From positions 121,837 to 185,836 of the forward strand of contig JACKDR010000018.1 in the NCBI GenBank assembly GCA_020633495.1: DNA of 64,000 nt. Reading direction: 5' to 3'. The stretch is from Kofleriaceae bacterium (GTDB taxonomy: Bacteria; Myxococcota_A; Polyangia; Haliangiales; Haliangiaceae). The position numbers and the translations under genes are program-made. The notes beneath the pieces are model-generated. The model searched no databases and was not told the DNA's origin. It saw only the letters and a program-made list of their open reading frames with translations. Of this stretch, positions 9,824 to 17,871 are shown piece after piece (within the stretch, counting starts at the first letter, position 1; each line of letters begins with the position of its first letter).

Positions 9824-11893
9824 ATGCTGGCGCCGCAGGTCATGATGGCGGGCACCTCGAGGGCGGGCCGGCTCGCCCTGCGGGTCGGGCGCGGCGCGTG
9901 GCGGGTGGCGCGGTGGCCGCTGGTGGTGACCCTCGGGCTGGCGGTGGCGCTGGTGCAGGTCGCGCTGGTCGCGTCCTTCGCCTACCCCATCCCGGCCGGC
10001 GGGCTCGACGCCACCGGCGGCACGCTGGTGATCACCGACCGCCACGGCGAGGTCATCGCCAGCCTGCCCACCGGCGCGCCCGGCCGCGACGCGTGGGTGC
10101 CGCTGGCCGAGATCCCGGCGGTCGTGGTGTCGGCGGTGATCGAGAGCGAGGACCAGCGGTTCTGGGATCACGGCGGCGTCGACGCGATGGGCCTGGCGCG
10201 GGCGGTGTGGCTCGACGTCCGCGGCCGCCAGCTCAGCTACGGCGGCTCGACGATCACGATGCAGGTCGCGCGCATGGTGCGCGGCACGACCACGGCGCGG
10301 ACGCTGCGCAACAAGCTCGGCGACACGCTGCTGGCGCTGCGCATCGAGCGCGAGCTCGGCAAGCGGGCGATCCTCGAGCAGTGGCTCAACCGGGCCTACT
10401 TCGGCAACGGCGCCCACGGCATCGAGGCCGCGGCCCGGCTGTACTTCGGCAAGTCGGCGCGGGCGCTGAGCACCGGCGAGGCCGTCCTGCTGGCGGTGCT
10501 GCCGCGCGCACCCGGCGCCTACGATCCGCTGCGCCACCTCGACGCCGCGCTGGCCCGTCGCGACCGCGTCCTCGAGCTGCTGGTGCGCCGCGGCGTGCTG
10601 TCGCGCCACGACGCCGACGTCGCCCGGCTGACCCCGGTGGCGGCGACCCGCCACGATCCGCCGAGCGCGGCGCCGCACTTCGTCCGCTACGTCGTCGACC
10701 AGCTGCCCGACGAGGTCCGCGCCCGCGGCGGCGTCGTCCGCACCACCCTCGACCTGGCGCTGCAGCGCCGGCTCGAGCGCCGCCTGCGCGAGCACGTCGC
10801 CGGCTTCGCCGGCAAGAACCTCGAGCAGGCCGGCGTCGTCGTGCTCGACACCGAGACCAGCGACGTCCTGGCGATGATCGGCTCGGTCGACTGGGACGGC
10901 GAGGCCGGCCAGATCAACATCACGACCCGGCGCCGCCACCCGGGCTCCGCGCTGAAGCCGTTCGTCTACGCCGCCGCGATCGAGGCCGGCGACAACCCGG
11001 CGTCGATCGCGTGGGACGTCGTCGACGCCACCGCCGGCTACACCGTGCCCGGCGCCACCCACGAGCACGGCCCGGTGCGCTACCGCGAGGCCCTGGCCAG
11101 CTCGTACAACTTCGCCGCGGTGTGGGTGCTCGAGCGCACCGGCGTGACCCGGGTCATGACCGCGCTGCGCCAGGCCGGCGTCGCCGAGCTGTCCGGTGCG
11201 CCGGACGACTACGGCCTGCGGCTGGCGCTGGGCGCGCCCAAGGTGCGGCTGCTCGATCTCGCCGCCGGCTACGGCTTCCTGGTCCGGGCCGGCCGGGTCC
11301 GCCCGGCCCGCGCCGTGGTCGACGCCCGCCCCGACGGCGCCGGCGCCCGCTGGCGGCCGGCGGCGCGCCCAGACGCCCGCGTGTTCTCGCCGCAGACCTC
11401 GTGGCTGGTCATGGACATGCTCGCCGACCCCGAGGCGCGGCGCGCCGGCTTCGGCCAGGAGCTGCCGTTCGATCTGCCGTTCCGGGTCGCGGCCAAGACC
11501 GGCACCGCCCGCGGCTTCGCCGACACCGTCAGCGTCGCCGCCACCGAGCAGGTGATCGTCGCCGCCTGGGGTGGCAACTTCGACGGCGTGCCGACCCAGG
11601 GCGTGGTCGCGATGGACGGCGCCGCGCCGCTGGTGCGCGACGCCCTGCTGGCGGTGTCCGACGGCACGCCGCTGACCCTGCCCGATCGCCCCGACGGCAT
11701 CGACGAGGTCGAGGTCTGCGCGGTGTCGGGCATGCGGGCCGGCCCCGACTGTCCGCACAAGCACGAGTACGTGGCCCGCGGCCACGCCCCGACCGCGACC
11801 TGCGACTGGCACCAGCGCCAGGGCGAGGTCGTGCGCCTGGTCTACCCGCCCGAGGCCGCGACCTGGCTGCGTCGCCGCGCCGCTCGCCGGTAG
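9824..11893 (+). CDS. pbpC: penicillin-binding protein 1C
   Basis: A bifunctional peptidoglycan synthase of 690 residues or just under. ATG 9824 follows GTGAGG by five bases; GTG 9821 is an alternative. One N-terminal membrane segment (about residues 32-52) anchors it in the inner membrane. The GT51 glycosyltransferase domain carries ESEDQRFWDHGGVD, with probable catalytic Glu109, and GGSTITMQ. The transpeptidase domain has Ser375 in GSALKPF, the SYN motif, and KTG at 558-560. The C-terminal PbpC-specific domain carries CAVSGMRAG and a second cysteine motif, DCPHKH. It starts seven bases after the alpha-2-macroglobulin stop and is surely in the same operon. The two products are expected to work together in cell-wall repair and protease defence, as proposed for the E. 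coli pair. Confidence 0.95.
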   Translation: MLAPQVMMAGTSRAGRLALRVGRGAWRVARWPLVVTLGLAVALVQVALVASFAYPIPAGGLDATGGTLVITDRHGEVIASLPTGAPGRDAWVPLAEIPAVVVSAVIESEDQRFWDHGGVDAMGLARAVWLDVRGRQLSYGGSTITMQVARMVRGTTTARTLRNKLGDTLLALRIERELGKRAILEQWLNRAYFGNGAHGIEAAARLYFGKSARALSTGEAVLLAVLPRAPGAYDPLRHLDAALARRDRVLELLVRRGVLSRHDADVARLTPVAATRHDPPSAAPHFVRYVVDQLPDEVRARGGVVRTTLDLALQRRLERRLREHVAGFAGKNLEQAGVVVLDTETSDVLAMIGSVDWDGEAGQINITTRRRHPGSALKPFVYAAAIEAGDNPASIAWDVVDATAGYTVPGATHEHGPVRYREALASSYNFAAVWVLERTGVTRVMTALRQAGVAELSGAPDDYGLRLALGAPKVRLLDLAAGYGFLVRAGRVRPARAVVDARPDGAGARWRPAARPDARVFSPQTSWLVMDMLADPEARRAGFGQELPFDLPFRVAAKTGTARGFADTVSVAATEQVIVAAWGGNFDGVPTQGVVAMDGAAPLVRDALLAVSDGTPLTLPDRPDGIDEVEVCAVSGMRAGPDCPHKHEYVARGHAPTATCDWHQRQGEVVRLVYPPEAATWLRRRAARR

Positions 11894-11990
11894 TCGCCCG
11901 TTCCGAGGGACGCCTCTCGGCGCCCGGCCCGAGCGTTCGACCGACGCGGTGGAGCCGGGCGCAAGGCGAAGGGGCGAGAGGTCGAGCGGC

Positions 11991-13220
11991 TCATCGTCGC
12001 GGCACCGGCCGCCTCGATCGCTCGGTCAGCTGCCCCGGCGACAGGTCCACGTGGTCCGCGTCCACCCGGTCCACACGGACCGCGGCAGTCACCGGGTCGT
12101 CCCCGGTTCTCGGTGGCGCGCCGTACGGCCGTCCATCGGCGTGGGTGAACACGACCTCGCCCGACGCCGACCGCGTGATCTTCAAGCGGCCCGCGTGGAC
12201 CGCGTCGTGATGACCGCCGCACAGCGAGACCAGGTTCGCCATCGTGTGCGGACCGCCCTGCGCGCGCGGCCGCACGTGGTGGACCTCGACCCATCGCGAC
12301 GCCCGGCATCCGGGCACCCGGCAGCGGCCGTGGTCTCGCGCGACCACCGCCGCGCGCACCCGCGCCGGGATCGTCTGGGTCGGCTTCGCCACCGCGAGAC
12401 CATCGCCGTCGACCCGGCCGAGCTCGCGGGCGTCGCAGCGCGCGCGCTCGACGACGGTCGCGGGCACCTCGACGGCGCGGCCGCCGCCGTCCTGGGTCAC
12501 GCGCTCGCAGTCGGGGCACTGCATCAAGGCGATCTGGTACGCGGCGCGGCCGCGCTTGCCGGCTCCGCTCGATGGGCCCGGCGCGCCCGCGAGCAGGCCG
12601 AGGCACAGCGCCCGCAGCAGCTCGTCGTCGGGCACGGCCTCGCCGCGCTCGAGCTCCAGCGCCAGCCTCGCGTCGCGCCACAGCGCGTACGTCTCGGCGC
12701 TGACCTCGAACGACACCACGCGCCGGACCTCGGCCGGATCCACCGGATCGCCCGGTAGATCACCCGGCTTGCGCCCCGCGACCAGGGTCTCGATCTCGTG
12801 CACCGTCTTGCCGGCCGCCGCGTCGAGCCACACCCGCTCGGTGTCCTGGCGAACGACCCGCGTCAGCTCGCGCACCGCCGAGTACGACTGCTCGCCGCGG
12901 GCCAGCGCCGCCGCGGTCCGCGGCAGGACCTGCAGCGCGCTGGCCACGCGTAGCCGCTCGCGCGCCGCCCGCGGCCCGTAGCCGAGCGTGCGCTCGAGGT
13001 ACTCGTGCAGGCTCGCGTAGCCGAGCCGGCGGTGCAGCTCGACCTGCTGCGCCAGCACCAGCCAGCGCGCCTCCTCGGCGTCGAGCGCGGCGCGTCGTCG
13101 GGCGACGCCGCGCAGCTGGCGATCGAGCTGTCGCCAGTCGGGGGCTACGTCACGTCCGCGGCCGAAGGCCGCACCATCGAGCTCGCTCGGGACCACACTC
13201 TCGTTCTCGCGATCGAACAT
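11991..13220 (-). CDS. DUF222 domain HNH endonuclease (copy 1)
   Basis: A 409-residue protein. ATG 13220 is chosen because GGGAGGAG lies just upstream and the second copy has the same arrangement. The N-terminal 290 residues are the helical DUF222 (13E12) region; it includes a CPDC pair that may hold a zinc ion. The HNH domain at about residues 300-350 carries CRVPGC, VEVHHV and CGGHHDAVH, so both metal-binding and catalytic histidines are present. HNH enzymes make nicks or double-strand breaks in DNA. This subfamily is highly repeated in actinobacterial and some myxobacterial genomes, and its biological job is unsettled. The reading is close to the copy at 46494 throughout the conserved region, with differences mainly in the first 25 residues and the tail. 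It ends convergently with pbpC, 97 bp away. Confidence 0.88.
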   Translation of the reverse strand: MFDRENESVVPSELDGAAFGRGRDVAPDWRQLDRQLRGVARRRAALDAEEARWLVLAQQVELHRRLGYASLHEYLERTLGYGPRAARERLRVASALQVLPRTAAALARGEQSYSAVRELTRVVRQDTERVWLDAAAGKTVHEIETLVAGRKPGDLPGDPVDPAEVRRVVSFEVSAETYALWRDARLALELERGEAVPDDELLRALCLGLLAGAPGPSSGAGKRGRAAYQIALMQCPDCERVTQDGGGRAVEVPATVVERARCDARELGRVDGDGLAVAKPTQTIPARVRAAVVARDHGRCRVPGCRASRWVEVHHVRPRAQGGPHTMANLVSLCGGHHDAVHAGRLKITRSASGEVVFTHADGRPYGAPPRTGDDPVTAAVRVDRVDADHVDLSPGQLTERSRRPVPRR

Positions 13221-13468
13221 CTCCACTCCTCCCTGCGCACGCGCGCATGCCTTCTCTACCACGACGATTTCGGACCTCCTGTCGTCGCCTTGGCGCCCCA
13301 AGACCGCCCTCGACCCTCCGCGTCGTCGTCGCGGTCCGCTTCGCGGCGCAGCGGGCCGCGCTGCGCGTCTCGTCGACGATCGGCCGCGGCATCGCGCCTG
13401 CGTCTCGTCGTCGCCCGCCAGCGCCGTCAAGGACAATCGACCGCAATCGTCCCGGGCCGTGTCTTTCT

Positions 13469-13485
13469 TGTCCGGTTCCCGGACA
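13469..13485. promoter_or_regulatory. palindrome upstream of DUF222-HNH copy 1
   Basis: TGTCCGG-TTC-CCGGACA on the plus strand, a perfect 7-bp inverted repeat with a 3-base spacer, about 250 bases upstream of the HNH start. It is kept in copy 2 (46229-46245). The inner part is the same GTCCGG-N3-CCGGAC seen four times at 858-1496. An operator or a recombination site are both possible. Confidence 0.45.
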
Positions 13486-13561
13486 TCGTGAAGCGCGGCT
13501 CGCGCGGCCGTCGCGATCCCGGCGACCGGCGCGCGCCCGCAACGCTCGCGCCCCGCGCCGA

Positions 13562-13593
13562 GGCGCCGGGCCCCCGTCTTCGGGCCCGGCGCC
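13562..13593 (-). repeat. perfect 12-bp hairpin in element leader (copy 1)
   Basis: GGCGCCGGGCCC, an 8-base loop, then GGGCCCGGCGCC. The same hairpin occurs at 46121-46152 with identical arms and the complementary loop order expected for an inverted copy. There is no T-run after it on either strand, so it is not an obvious intrinsic terminator. It may be a recombination site or an RNA structure upstream of the HNH gene. Confidence 0.7.
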
Positions 13594-13875
13594 GGTGGTG
13601 GTGGTCTGCACCCACGCCGGCGCGAGCACCCACGCTCGTCGGGGAGCCAGCGACCGGCTGCGCCGGAGCCGCAGCCCACTCAGCCCCCGCCGCGGGCCAC
13701 GCGGCCCACCACGATCGGCCCCGCATGCACGCATCCCCCGATCCCCGCGTCCTGCCGCGTCCACGCCCCGACCGGGTCCACGCGTCCAACCGCGCCGGCC
13801 GGCCGGCCGGCCGCGCGCCGCGCCATCCCGCCCATCCCCGGCCGCCCTCTCCGGAGCCTCCGAGAGATCCCCCCG

Positions 13876-15153
13876 CTACGCCCCGACCACCCAGTCGACC
13901 CGCCGCGACCACGCCGGCACCCGCGCCGCCGCCGCCGGGTAGCGCGCGTACAGCGCCCGCACCGCGGCGCCGCGCGCCAGCGTCGTCGCGATGCCGCGGG
14001 CCAGCGACGGCGCGCCGATCAGCGCCCGCGCCTTGCCGGGCAGCGACCGCGGCGCGATCCGCGGGAACGCCTGGTCGAGCCCGGCGCGCAGCACCTCGGC
14101 GTCGATCAACCCCAGCGCCATGATCCGGCCCAGGGTCGCGGCGTCGGTGCCCTGGTTCCACCGGCGCACGACGTCGAACGACGCGTGCAGGCCGCCGTGG
14201 CGACGCTGCCAGCCGACCTCGTAGTCGCGCAGCGAGCCGCCGTCGGCGACGACGTCGGCCAGCAGGCGCGCCGCCAGCATGCCGGCGCCGATGCCCGAGC
14301 CGTGGGCCGGGAACACCTGGCAGCCGGCGTCGCCGAGCAGCGCGACCTGATCGTCGGCGAGCCGATCGTGGGGCCGGCGCAGCGGGATGGCGCCGGCGCC
14401 GCCGTAGACGCGGCGGCCGATCCACGGCTGCGCGGCGACGAAGCGATCGAGGATGACCTTGCCGGGCGGGTGGCCGAGCGCCGGGATCGATCCGGTCAGG
14501 ATGCCGACGGTGGCGCCGCCGTGGAACAGGCGCACGTTGCGGACCGAGAAGCCGCCGGCGACGCCGACCTCGACCAGGGCCTCGCCGGGGCCGACGTCGT
14601 GGGCGTCGAAGTAGGCCCGCGCCGCCGCGGCGTCGCGGACCTCGCGGATCTCCTGGGCGGCGGCGCACAGGTGGTGCGGCGCGACGTCGGGCACCGGCAG
14701 CAAGCCGGCGCCGCCGAGCCCGGAGGCGTCGACGATCCAGCGACAGCGGATCGGGCCGCCGCTGGTGCGCAGCAGGTCGCGATCGCGGCCCAGCGCCGCG
14801 ACCCCGGGCAGGAACGTGACCCCGGCCGCCATCGCCCGGGCCTGCAGCCGCGCCACCAGCGCGCGCATGTCGACGTCGATGACGTCGTGGTCATCGATGC
14901 GGACCCGACCGCCGGGCGCGATCATGTGGAACGGGTGCGGCCCGCCCAGATCCTCGTCCCCCGTCGGCACCGCGACGCCGGCGGCGCGGAACACGCCGCG
15001 CGGCACGCCGTTGACCCAGCGCGCCCCGGCCGCCGCCAGGGTGCGCCGCTCGAGCACGACGACCTTGAGCCCGCGCTCGGCGAGGAAGGCGGCGGCGGCG
15101 GCACCGGCGGTGCCGGCGCCGATGACGGCGAGATCGACGGGCGGGTGCAGCAT
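13876..15153 (-). CDS. FAD-dependent oxidoreductase, geranylgeranyl-reductase/halogenase type
   Basis: A 425-residue flavoprotein from ATG 15153; the frame is open to 15198 but the dinucleotide fold begins at once from this start. The N-terminal Rossmann motif GAGTAGAAAAAFLAERG binds FAD. A second FAD motif, ALLGDAGCQVFPAHGSG, lies near residue 300 and is the typical GD(A) motif of the p-hydroxybenzoate hydroxylase fold. These features place it in the broad geranylgeranyl-reductase, lycopene-cyclase and monooxygenase group. The substrate cannot be read from the sequence. The stop lies 14 bp from the 5' boundary of DUF222-HNH copy 1, so that element abuts the gene without visibly damaging it. 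It is divergent from the PEGA gene at 15287. Confidence 0.75.
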   Translation of the reverse strand: MLHPPVDLAVIGAGTAGAAAAAFLAERGLKVVVLERRTLAAAGARWVNGVPRGVFRAAGVAVPTGDEDLGGPHPFHMIAPGGRVRIDDHDVIDVDMRALVARLQARAMAAGVTFLPGVAALGRDRDLLRTSGGPIRCRWIVDASGLGGAGLLPVPDVAPHHLCAAAQEIREVRDAAAARAYFDAHDVGPGEALVEVGVAGGFSVRNVRLFHGGATVGILTGSIPALGHPPGKVILDRFVAAQPWIGRRVYGGAGAIPLRRPHDRLADDQVALLGDAGCQVFPAHGSGIGAGMLAARLLADVVADGGSLRDYEVGWQRRHGGLHASFDVVRRWNQGTDAATLGRIMALGLIDAEVLRAGLDQAFPRIAPRSLPGKARALIGAPSLARGIATTLARGAAVRALYARYPAAAARVPAWSRRVDWVVGA

Positions 15154-15286
15154 CTCGGGGGCGTGATAGCACGCGCGCGGAAGGGTGAGCCAAGCCACGC
15201 ACCACGTTCATGCCCGGCGGTTCCTTGCAATCCGGGTCCCGGTCCGCGACGATCCCGCGGTCGGGTACTTCGGGTTCGAGCGACGC

Positions 15287-16312
15287 ATGATCCACCGATC
15301 CTTCCGCTTCCTCGCCCTGGGCGCGATCGCCCTCGGCGTCCTCGGTGCCGTCCCCGGCGCCGCCCGCGCCGAGCGATCGGCGCTGTTCGTGGCCGGCGTC
15401 AAGGCCAGCGAGCGCGCCGGCGTCACCAAGACCGCGCGCGCCACGATCGAGTCGGCCGGGTGGACCGTGATCGAGCCGCCGCTCGACGACGGCCCGCTCG
15501 CCGATCTGGTGACCTGCGTCGGCAGCGGCCTCGGCGGCGACTGCGTCCCCGGCTACCTCGACGATCACGACGTCGATCGCGGCGTCATCCTGCGGATCTC
15601 GACCGAGGGCAAGGGCGGCACCACCAAGGTCGTGACCGGCTGGGTGTTCCGGCGCGCCGGCGAGCTGCTGGTCACCGACAAGCGCTACTGCCAGAAGTGC
15701 GAGGCTCCCGCGTTCGAAGCGTCGGTGCGGGAGCTGGTCGACGCGCTGATCGTCGCGGCGCGCGAGCGCGCTCGCCCCACCCTGCTCGACGTTCGCACGA
15801 TCCCCACCGGCGCCACGGTCAAGGTCGACGGCAAGGTCGCGGGCCAGGCCGACCTCCAGGTCGAGGTCTACGCCGGCGTCCACAACGTCTTCTTCGAGCT
15901 GCCCGGCTACCGCGGCGAGTCCCGCGAGGTCGTGGTCGGCGACGGCGAGTCGATGAGCGTCGAGGTCCGGCTGACGCCCGCCGACCAGGCGCCGCCGCGC
16001 GGCCCGGTCCGGCCCGGCGCCGAGGCCGGCGGTCGCGGCCCGCTGCCGTGGGTGGTCACCGCCGGCGGCGTCGCGCTGCTCGCGGGCGGCGTCACGCTGT
16101 TCGCGCTCGACGAGTCAGCGGTCCAGGACGGCAGTCAGGTCCGGCAGTACCGCGACACCACGAACGCGGCGATCGGCGTCACCGCGGCCGGCGCGGTCGC
16201 GACCGGCGTCGGCGTGTGGCTCTTGCTGCGCGGCGGCCACGAGCACGGCGCCGCGCCGGTGGCGGCGGTGAGCCCCGGCGGCGGCTGGCTCGGCGTCGTC
16301 GGCCGCTTCTGA
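15287..16312 (+). CDS. exported PEGA-domain membrane protein
   Basis: A 341-residue protein from ATG 15287, the first start that gives a good signal peptide (FRFLALGAIALGVLGAV, cleaved near ARAE). A middle region of about 130 residues is unrecognised. A PEGA domain (about residues 165-230) follows, with IPTGATVKVDGK and ELPGYRGESREV. Two hydrophobic segments near the C-terminus (VVTAGGVALLAGGVTLFAL and the segment ending GVWLLLRG) probably anchor it. PEGA domains are surface or periplasmic beta modules common in myxobacteria, and no catalytic role is known. The gene is followed by a 21-bp tandem repeat and a convergent small gene. Confidence 0.75.
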   Translation: MIHRSFRFLALGAIALGVLGAVPGAARAERSALFVAGVKASERAGVTKTARATIESAGWTVIEPPLDDGPLADLVTCVGSGLGGDCVPGYLDDHDVDRGVILRISTEGKGGTTKVVTGWVFRRAGELLVTDKRYCQKCEAPAFEASVRELVDALIVAARERARPTLLDVRTIPTGATVKVDGKVAGQADLQVEVYAGVHNVFFELPGYRGESREVVVGDGESMSVEVRLTPADQAPPRGPVRPGAEAGGRGPLPWVVTAGGVALLAGGVTLFALDESAVQDGSQVRQYRDTTNAAIGVTAAGAVATGVGVWLLLRGGHEHGAAPVAAVSPGGGWLGVVGRF

Positions 16313-16320
16313 GCGCCGGC

Positions 16321-16396
16321 CGCGACGCGCGAACGCGACGACGCGACGCGCGAACGCGACGACGCGACGCGCGAACGCGACGCGACGCGACGCGCG
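16321..16396. repeat. 21-bp tandem repeat between convergent genes
   Basis: Three head-to-tail copies of a 21-bp unit (CGCGACGCGCG then AACGCGACGA) at 16321-16341, 16342-16362 and 16363-16383, plus a partial CGCGACG run to the stop of the next gene. The last copy ends in C instead of A. The sequence sits exactly between the PEGA stop and the opposing stop at 16397. It can fold into weak CGCG hairpins, but no classical terminator is seen. Confidence 0.8.
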
Positions 16397-16624
16397 CTAC
16401 GCGGCGCCGAGCACGAGCTCGTAGGCGTCGTAGACGTCGACCTCGTCGCTCGAGGTCGTCGCCCGGGGCGAACGCGACGACCGCCGCGGCGGCGGTGCCG
16501 CGGCCACCCACGGGCCGTCGCGACGGCTCGCCACCGCGAGCAGCTGGGCCCGGGACGGCTCGTCGAGCGCGTCCCATTCGGCCTCCGTGATCACGAAGCC
16601 GGCCACGAAGATGTCCCCCTGCAT
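16397..16624 (-). CDS. small hypothetical protein
   Basis: A 75-residue protein from ATG 16624, with GAGG about nine bases upstream. The sequence has a short hydrophobic and acidic N-terminal half (FVAGFVITEAEWDALDEP) and a Pro/Arg/Ser-rich middle. It ends in a short acidic-aromatic segment, VDVYDAYELVLGAA. There is no signal peptide and no known domain. It lies 85 bp downstream of the TPR lipoprotein gene on the same strand and may be the last gene of that operon. The composition is less Arg-biased than the competing frames, which favours a real gene, but function is unknown. Confidence 0.5.
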   Translation of the reverse strand: MQGDIFVAGFVITEAEWDALDEPSRAQLLAVASRRDGPWVAAAPPPRRSSRSPRATTSSDEVDVYDAYELVLGAA

Positions 16625-16709
16625 GGTTCCAGCCTCGGCGCGTCGCCGGCGCGCGGCAACTTTTCGGCGCGCGACCTCGGTTCGGCGCCACGACGCGCTC
16701 GCGACAGCG

Positions 16710-17871
16710 CTAGCGCTTGTCGCCGGCACGCGCGCCGGCGCCGCGCTCCGTGGCCCGGGCCTTGGCCTTGGCCTTGTCCTGGACCTGGACCTTGTCTTTG
16801 GCGCGGCGAGCGCGGTCGAGCAAGCGGCGGGCGTCGCCCAGGTAGGTCGCCACCGTCGCGCGATCGACGCCCGGCACGTCCATGTCCTGGATCTCCTCGA
16901 GGTTGTCGACGGCGCGGCGCAGGCGCTCGACGTCGTCGAGGTCGGGGTAGCCCTCGGCGTCGAGGTACAGCAGGCCGAGGCCGAGGTACGCCGCCGCGAA
17001 GCCGCGACCGCGGCCGAGGCCGGCGGCGAGCGCGGCGCGGTAGCTCTTCTCGGCCTTGCGCCACAGCTCCTGGGCCTCGGACGCCTCGACCGCCTCGGCG
17101 GCGGCGCGCCGGTACGCGCTGCCCAGGTTGATCGCGATGCCGACCGAGTCGGCGGCGTGGCTGCGCGCGATCTCGAGCGCCTTGATCGCGTCCCTGGCCT
17201 CGGCGCGGTCGAGGTGGACGACGCCGATCAGGTTCCAGGTCGCGGGGTCGTCCTTGCGCTGCTTGACCGCGTGGTCGAGCTCGCCCAGCGCGCGCTCGGT
17301 CTCGCCGAGGCGGTGGCTGGTCCAGCCCTGCAGGTACCACAGGTCCGCCGAGGCCTCGGCGCGGCTGCCGGCCTGGCCGGTGGCCTGGGACAGCGCCTCG
17401 TGGGCGGCGTCGAACCAGCCCTTGCCGGCGAGGCCGCGGGCCAGCGCGGCGAGCGCGGCGGGCTCGTCGGCGTCGATCGCGAGGGCCGCGCGCGCCGCGG
17501 TCACGGCGCGGTCCCACTGCGCCGCCGCCAGCGCCGTGGTCGCGCGCTCGATCGCGGGCTCGATGCCGATGTCGCGGCGATCGTCGCCGAGCAGCGACGG
17601 ATCCATCTCGTCGAGCGTGATCCGCGCCGGCGCGCCGCCGTCACCGCCGTTACCGCCGTCGCCGGCCGCGGGCACCCCGCCCGCGCCGCCGCCGTCGCCG
17701 ACCACCGGCGTGCCGGCGTCGACGGTCGTGGCCGCGACCGCGCCGGTCCCGGCGCCGACCGCGCCCCTGGCGCCCGGCCGCGTCGGGCCGCGCGCCGCCG
17801 CAGCCGGCGGCCAGCGCGCCCACCAGCGCGCCCGCCAGCGCGATCGCCGCGCCGCGTCCGGCCCGGCTCAT
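16710..17871 (-). CDS. TPR lipoprotein, apparent frameshift near N-terminus
   Basis: The start is ATG 17871, which overlaps the upstream stop as ATGA. It opens with a lipoprotein signal (SRAGRGAAIALAGAL, lipobox LAAGC). That frame fails about 35 codons in. The body (from about 17760 to the stop at 16710) lies in another frame. One surplus base in the C4 run at 17764-17767 would join them and give a natural Ala/Thr/Gly linker, GAVGAGTGAVAATTVDAG. The body has several TPR-like helix pairs (for example DEPAALAALARGLAGKGWFD and NLIGVVHLDRAEARDAIKAL) and a Lys-rich tail. The corrected protein is about 385 residues, probably an outer-membrane-anchored scaffold working with the giant TPR protein encoded just upstream. 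Pieces of gliding-motility machines (GltE/GltD type) look similar, but that link is only a suggestion. Confidence 0.7.

Larger units (their letters stand above)
13221..13861 (-). other. non-coding leader of DUF222-HNH copy 1
   Basis: About 640 bp with no convincing gene. It is conserved with 45725-46493. In transcript order it holds a GC-rich low-complexity zone (about 13700-13860), a 12-bp perfect hairpin (13562-13593), the palindrome TGTCCGG-GAA-CCGGACA (13469-13485) followed by AAGAAAGACACGG, and the ribosome site before 13220. An 80-codon frame that overlaps the HNH start is kept in both copies, but I attribute that to DNA similarity. Confidence 0.6.
11992..13862 (-). mobile_element. DUF222-HNH repeat element, copy 1
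   Basis: This 1.87-kb segment matches 45724-47788 in inverted orientation, in both the coding part and more than 600 bp of non-coding leader. The 5' end of the homology is CGGAGGCTCCGGAGAGG (starting at 13862 on the minus strand). The 3' end is CGACGATG, one base before the end of the TGA stop. Between them lie a GC-rich low-complexity stretch, a perfect 12-bp hairpin, a palindrome, a GGAGG ribosome site and the HNH gene. No transposase and no target duplication is visible. The architecture recalls the REP13E12 repeats of mycobacteria, which also carry DUF222-HNH genes. Mobility is inferred from the shared non-coding sequence and sharp ends, not shown. Confidence 0.6.

Noticed and set aside
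11192..11207. GTCCGG-TGCG-CCGGAC inside pbpC
   Set aside because: Spacer length is four, not three, and it lies in a coding codon pattern; chance is likely at this GC.
16321..16396. Coding extension rich in Arg-Ala-Ser repeats
   Set aside because: It is only the reading of a 21-bp tandem repeat and has no start or motif.
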